DNA from: Armatimonadota bacterium
Lineage (GTDB): Bacteria > Sysuimicrobiota > Sysuimicrobiia > Sysuimicrobiales > Humicultoraceae
Assembly (NCBI GenBank): GCA_031081585.1
Contig: JAVHLY010000004.1
Coordinates: 52,928-116,927 of the forward strand
Length of the DNA: 64,000 nt
Direction of reading: 5' to 3'
Below the pieces are notes generated by a model that was not told the DNA's origin, searched no databases, and was given only the letters and a program-made list of their open reading frames with translations. Shown one piece after another: positions 62,567 to 64,000 of the stretch (positions are counted from its first letter, which is position 1; each line of letters begins with the position of its first letter). The translations under genes and the position numbers were made by a program.

Positions 62567-63472
62567 ATGACCGTCCACGTGAGCGTCCCTGCCACCATCG
62601 CCAACCTGGGGCCCGGGTTCGACGTCCTCGGCATGGCCGTGCAGCTCCACGACCGCATCACCATGGCGGTGGACGAGGAGACCACCGTCGCCTTCACCGG
62701 CCCGCGGGCGGCGGCGCTGGGGACGGTGAGCCGGCCGCTGGTCGCCCGGGCGGCCGAGGCGGTGGCGCAGGAGGCCGGACGGCGGGAGCGCTTCCGCATC
62801 ACGGTCGAGTGCGCCATCCCCGTGGCCCGGGGGCTGGGGAGCAGCGCGGCCTCGGTGGTCGGCGGGCTCGTGGCGGCCAACCACCTCCTGGGCGGGCCGC
62901 TCCCTCAGGAGCGCCTCCTCGCTCTGGCCGCAGGGATCGAGGGGCACCCCGACAACGTCGCCCCGGCGCTGCTGGGCGGCGTCGTGGCGGTGGTGGCCGA
63001 CGAGGAAGGCCTCCACCCGGCCCGCTTCCTCCCCCGCGCCGACCTGGACGTCGTCGTGGCCGTGCCCGAGGTGACGGTGGCCACTGCGGAGGCGAGGGCG
63101 CTGCTGCCGGAGACCGTCCCCCACGCCGACGCCGTCTTCAACGTCGGCCGCGCCGCCCTGCTGGTGGCGGCCCTGCTCACGGGGGAAGAGCGGCTGCTGC
63201 GCCCGGCCATGCGCGACCGCCTCCACCAGCCGTACCGGGCCCGGCTCGTCCCCGGGCTGCCCGAGGTCCTGGCGGCGGCGGAGGCGGCGGGGGCCTACGG
63301 CGCGGTGCTGGCCGGGTCGGGCTCCTCGGTGGCGGCGCTCGCCCCGCCGGAGCGGTCGGAGGGCGTGGGGGCCGCCATGGTGGACGTCTTCGCCCGCCGG
63401 GGCATCGCCGCGGAGCTCCTCCTCACCCAGGTGGACCCCCACGGCGCGGTCGTGCACGAGGAGATGTCGTGA
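62567..63472 (+). CDS. thrB: Homoserine kinase
   Basis: A 301-residue GHMP kinase that phosphorylates homoserine in threonine synthesis. VSVPATIANLGPGFDVLGMA is the first conserved motif, IPVARGLGSSAASVVGGLVA the ATP loop, EGHPDNVAPALLGGVV the third, and VLAGSGSSVAAL the C-terminal one. ThrA and ThrC are not in the window. The GerMN-domain gene starts 7 bp later. Confidence 0.95.
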   Translation: MTVHVSVPATIANLGPGFDVLGMAVQLHDRITMAVDEETTVAFTGPRAAALGTVSRPLVARAAEAVAQEAGRRERFRITVECAIPVARGLGSSAASVVGGLVAANHLLGGPLPQERLLALAAGIEGHPDNVAPALLGGVVAVVADEEGLHPARFLPRADLDVVVAVPEVTVATAEARALLPETVPHADAVFNVGRAALLVAALLTGEERLLRPAMRDRLHQPYRARLVPGLPEVLAAAEAAGAYGAVLAGSGSSVAALAPPERSEGVGAAMVDVFARRGIAAELLLTQVDPHGAVVHEEMS

Positions 63473-63479
63473 CAGGCTG

Positions 63480-63998
63480 ATGCGTCGGCGCCTCGCCTTC
63501 CTCGTCGTCCTCCTGCTGGTCTTCCTGCCCGTCGTGGTGTGGTGGGCCTTCGTCCGGCCGGTGCCGGTCGTCGTGACGGTCTACTTCGTCGGCCCGGCCG
63601 GACCGGGGGAGAGCACCCTCGTTCCCGTGGAGCGGGTCGTGCGCGCCCGCAGCCTGGAGACGCGCCTGCACGCGGCGTTCCTGGCGCTCCTGGCTGGCCC
63701 GACCCCTGACGAACAGGCGCGCGGGATCGGCACGGCCATCCCGGAGGGGACGGTCCTGCGCGGCGTGGCGGTCGCCGACGACGTGGCCGTGGTGGACCTC
63801 TCGCGGGAGATCGAAGCCGGGGGCGGTGCGGTCTCGGTCCAGGCGCGGGTGTGGCAGCTCGTCTACACGGGGACGCAGTTCCCGGCGGTGCGGCGGGTGC
63901 AGGTCCTCATCGAGGGGCAGCGGCGCGCAGCGCTGGGCGGCGAGGGGTTCATCATCGACGCCCCCATCCCCCGGCCGGCCAGCACACCGAGGTTCTAG
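63480..63998 (+). CDS. GerMN-domain membrane-anchored protein
   Basis: A 172-residue protein with an N-terminal signal anchor (RRRLAFLVVLLLVFLPVVVW) and a GerMN domain: VTVYFVGPAGPGESTLVPVE, RLHAAFLALLAGPTPDEQ, VVDLSREIEAGGG and QLVYTGTQFPAVRRVQVLIE. GerMN domains occur in GerM and in LpqB-like lipoproteins of the cell envelope; their ligand is unknown. There is no lipobox cysteine. It is complete at the end of the window, with the stop at 63996-63998. Confidence 0.85.
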   Translation: MRRRLAFLVVLLLVFLPVVVWWAFVRPVPVVVTVYFVGPAGPGESTLVPVERVVRARSLETRLHAAFLALLAGPTPDEQARGIGTAIPEGTVLRGVAVADDVAVVDLSREIEAGGGAVSVQARVWQLVYTGTQFPAVRRVQVLIEGQRRAALGGEGFIIDAPIPRPASTPRF

Positions 63999-64000
63999 CC

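Overview
This is a 64 kb stretch of a very GC-rich (roughly 70 %) bacterial chromosome. Genes are tightly packed, often sharing ATGA/GTGA stop-start overlaps, and many start with GTG. There is no rRNA, transposase, phage gene or CRISPR array. A 14-gene complex I operon, an NMT1/SsuA-type ABC uptake system, F420/FMN-type luciferase-like enzyme and type III CoA-transferases point to a free-living respiring heterotroph. The phylum cannot be fixed from these genes; an uncultivated high-GC lineage (Sysuimicrobiota/Armatimonadota-like, Chloroflexota or Rokubacteria) would fit, but this is a guess.

Region by region. (1) 1-3363: the 3' part of a CapD/FlaA1-type nucleotide-sugar dehydratase/epimerase, a helical protein of unknown function and a PaaK-like adenylate-forming enzyme. 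(2) 3360-11918: a catabolic operon with a GlcG-like protein, two adjacent type III CoA-transferases, an acyl-CoA dehydrogenase, a complete ABC importer (binding protein, two different permeases, ATPase) and an enoyl-CoA hydratase of the hydroxycinnamoyl-CoA hydratase/lyase type. It looks like uptake, CoA activation and beta-oxidation-like processing of an aromatic or dicarboxylic acid. (3) 11946-26407: an unusual biosynthetic cluster. It holds an asparagine-synthetase-like amide ligase without the glutaminase cysteine, a two-domain SpeD-like pyruvoyl enzyme, three glycosyltransferases, an extradiol-type dioxygenase, a methyltransferase, two tandem Gfo/Idh/MocA-SDR fusion enzymes, a frameshifted FkbM methyltransferase and a full AsnB. 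It probably builds a modified glycan or glycoconjugate, possibly one carrying an amine in amide linkage. (4) 26474-28962: a secreted CEMIP/G8-like beta-helix protein on the minus strand under a clear GEMM-I (cyclic dinucleotide) riboswitch, with a 25-residue membrane peptide encoded divergently. (5) 28949-33427: a class I aminotransferase, two tryptophan 2,3-dioxygenase homologues and a luciferase-like oxidoreductase.

(6) 33544-43430: tRNA-Phe, glucose-6-phosphate isomerase, an ExoD-family protein, small membrane/secreted proteins, a GAF protein, an ABC-2 exporter, DHFR, thymidylate synthase and a Nudix CoA pyrophosphatase. (7) 43635-61566: a MerR-type regulator, a cysteine desulfurase, nuoABCDEFGHIJKLMN in canonical order, then fixC-fixX. 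The cysteine desulfurase may supply sulfur for the many Fe-S clusters of complex I, and FixCX would pass electrons from an electron-transfer flavoprotein to the quinone pool. (8) 61696-63998: lgt (minus strand), homoserine kinase and a GerMN-domain membrane-anchored protein.

Three things stand out: the glycan/amide cluster with its duplicated fusion enzymes and tandem SpeD; the riboswitch-controlled secreted beta-helix protein next to it; and a habit of short tandem duplications (15-24 bp) at gene junctions, one of which multiplies a start codon in different frames.
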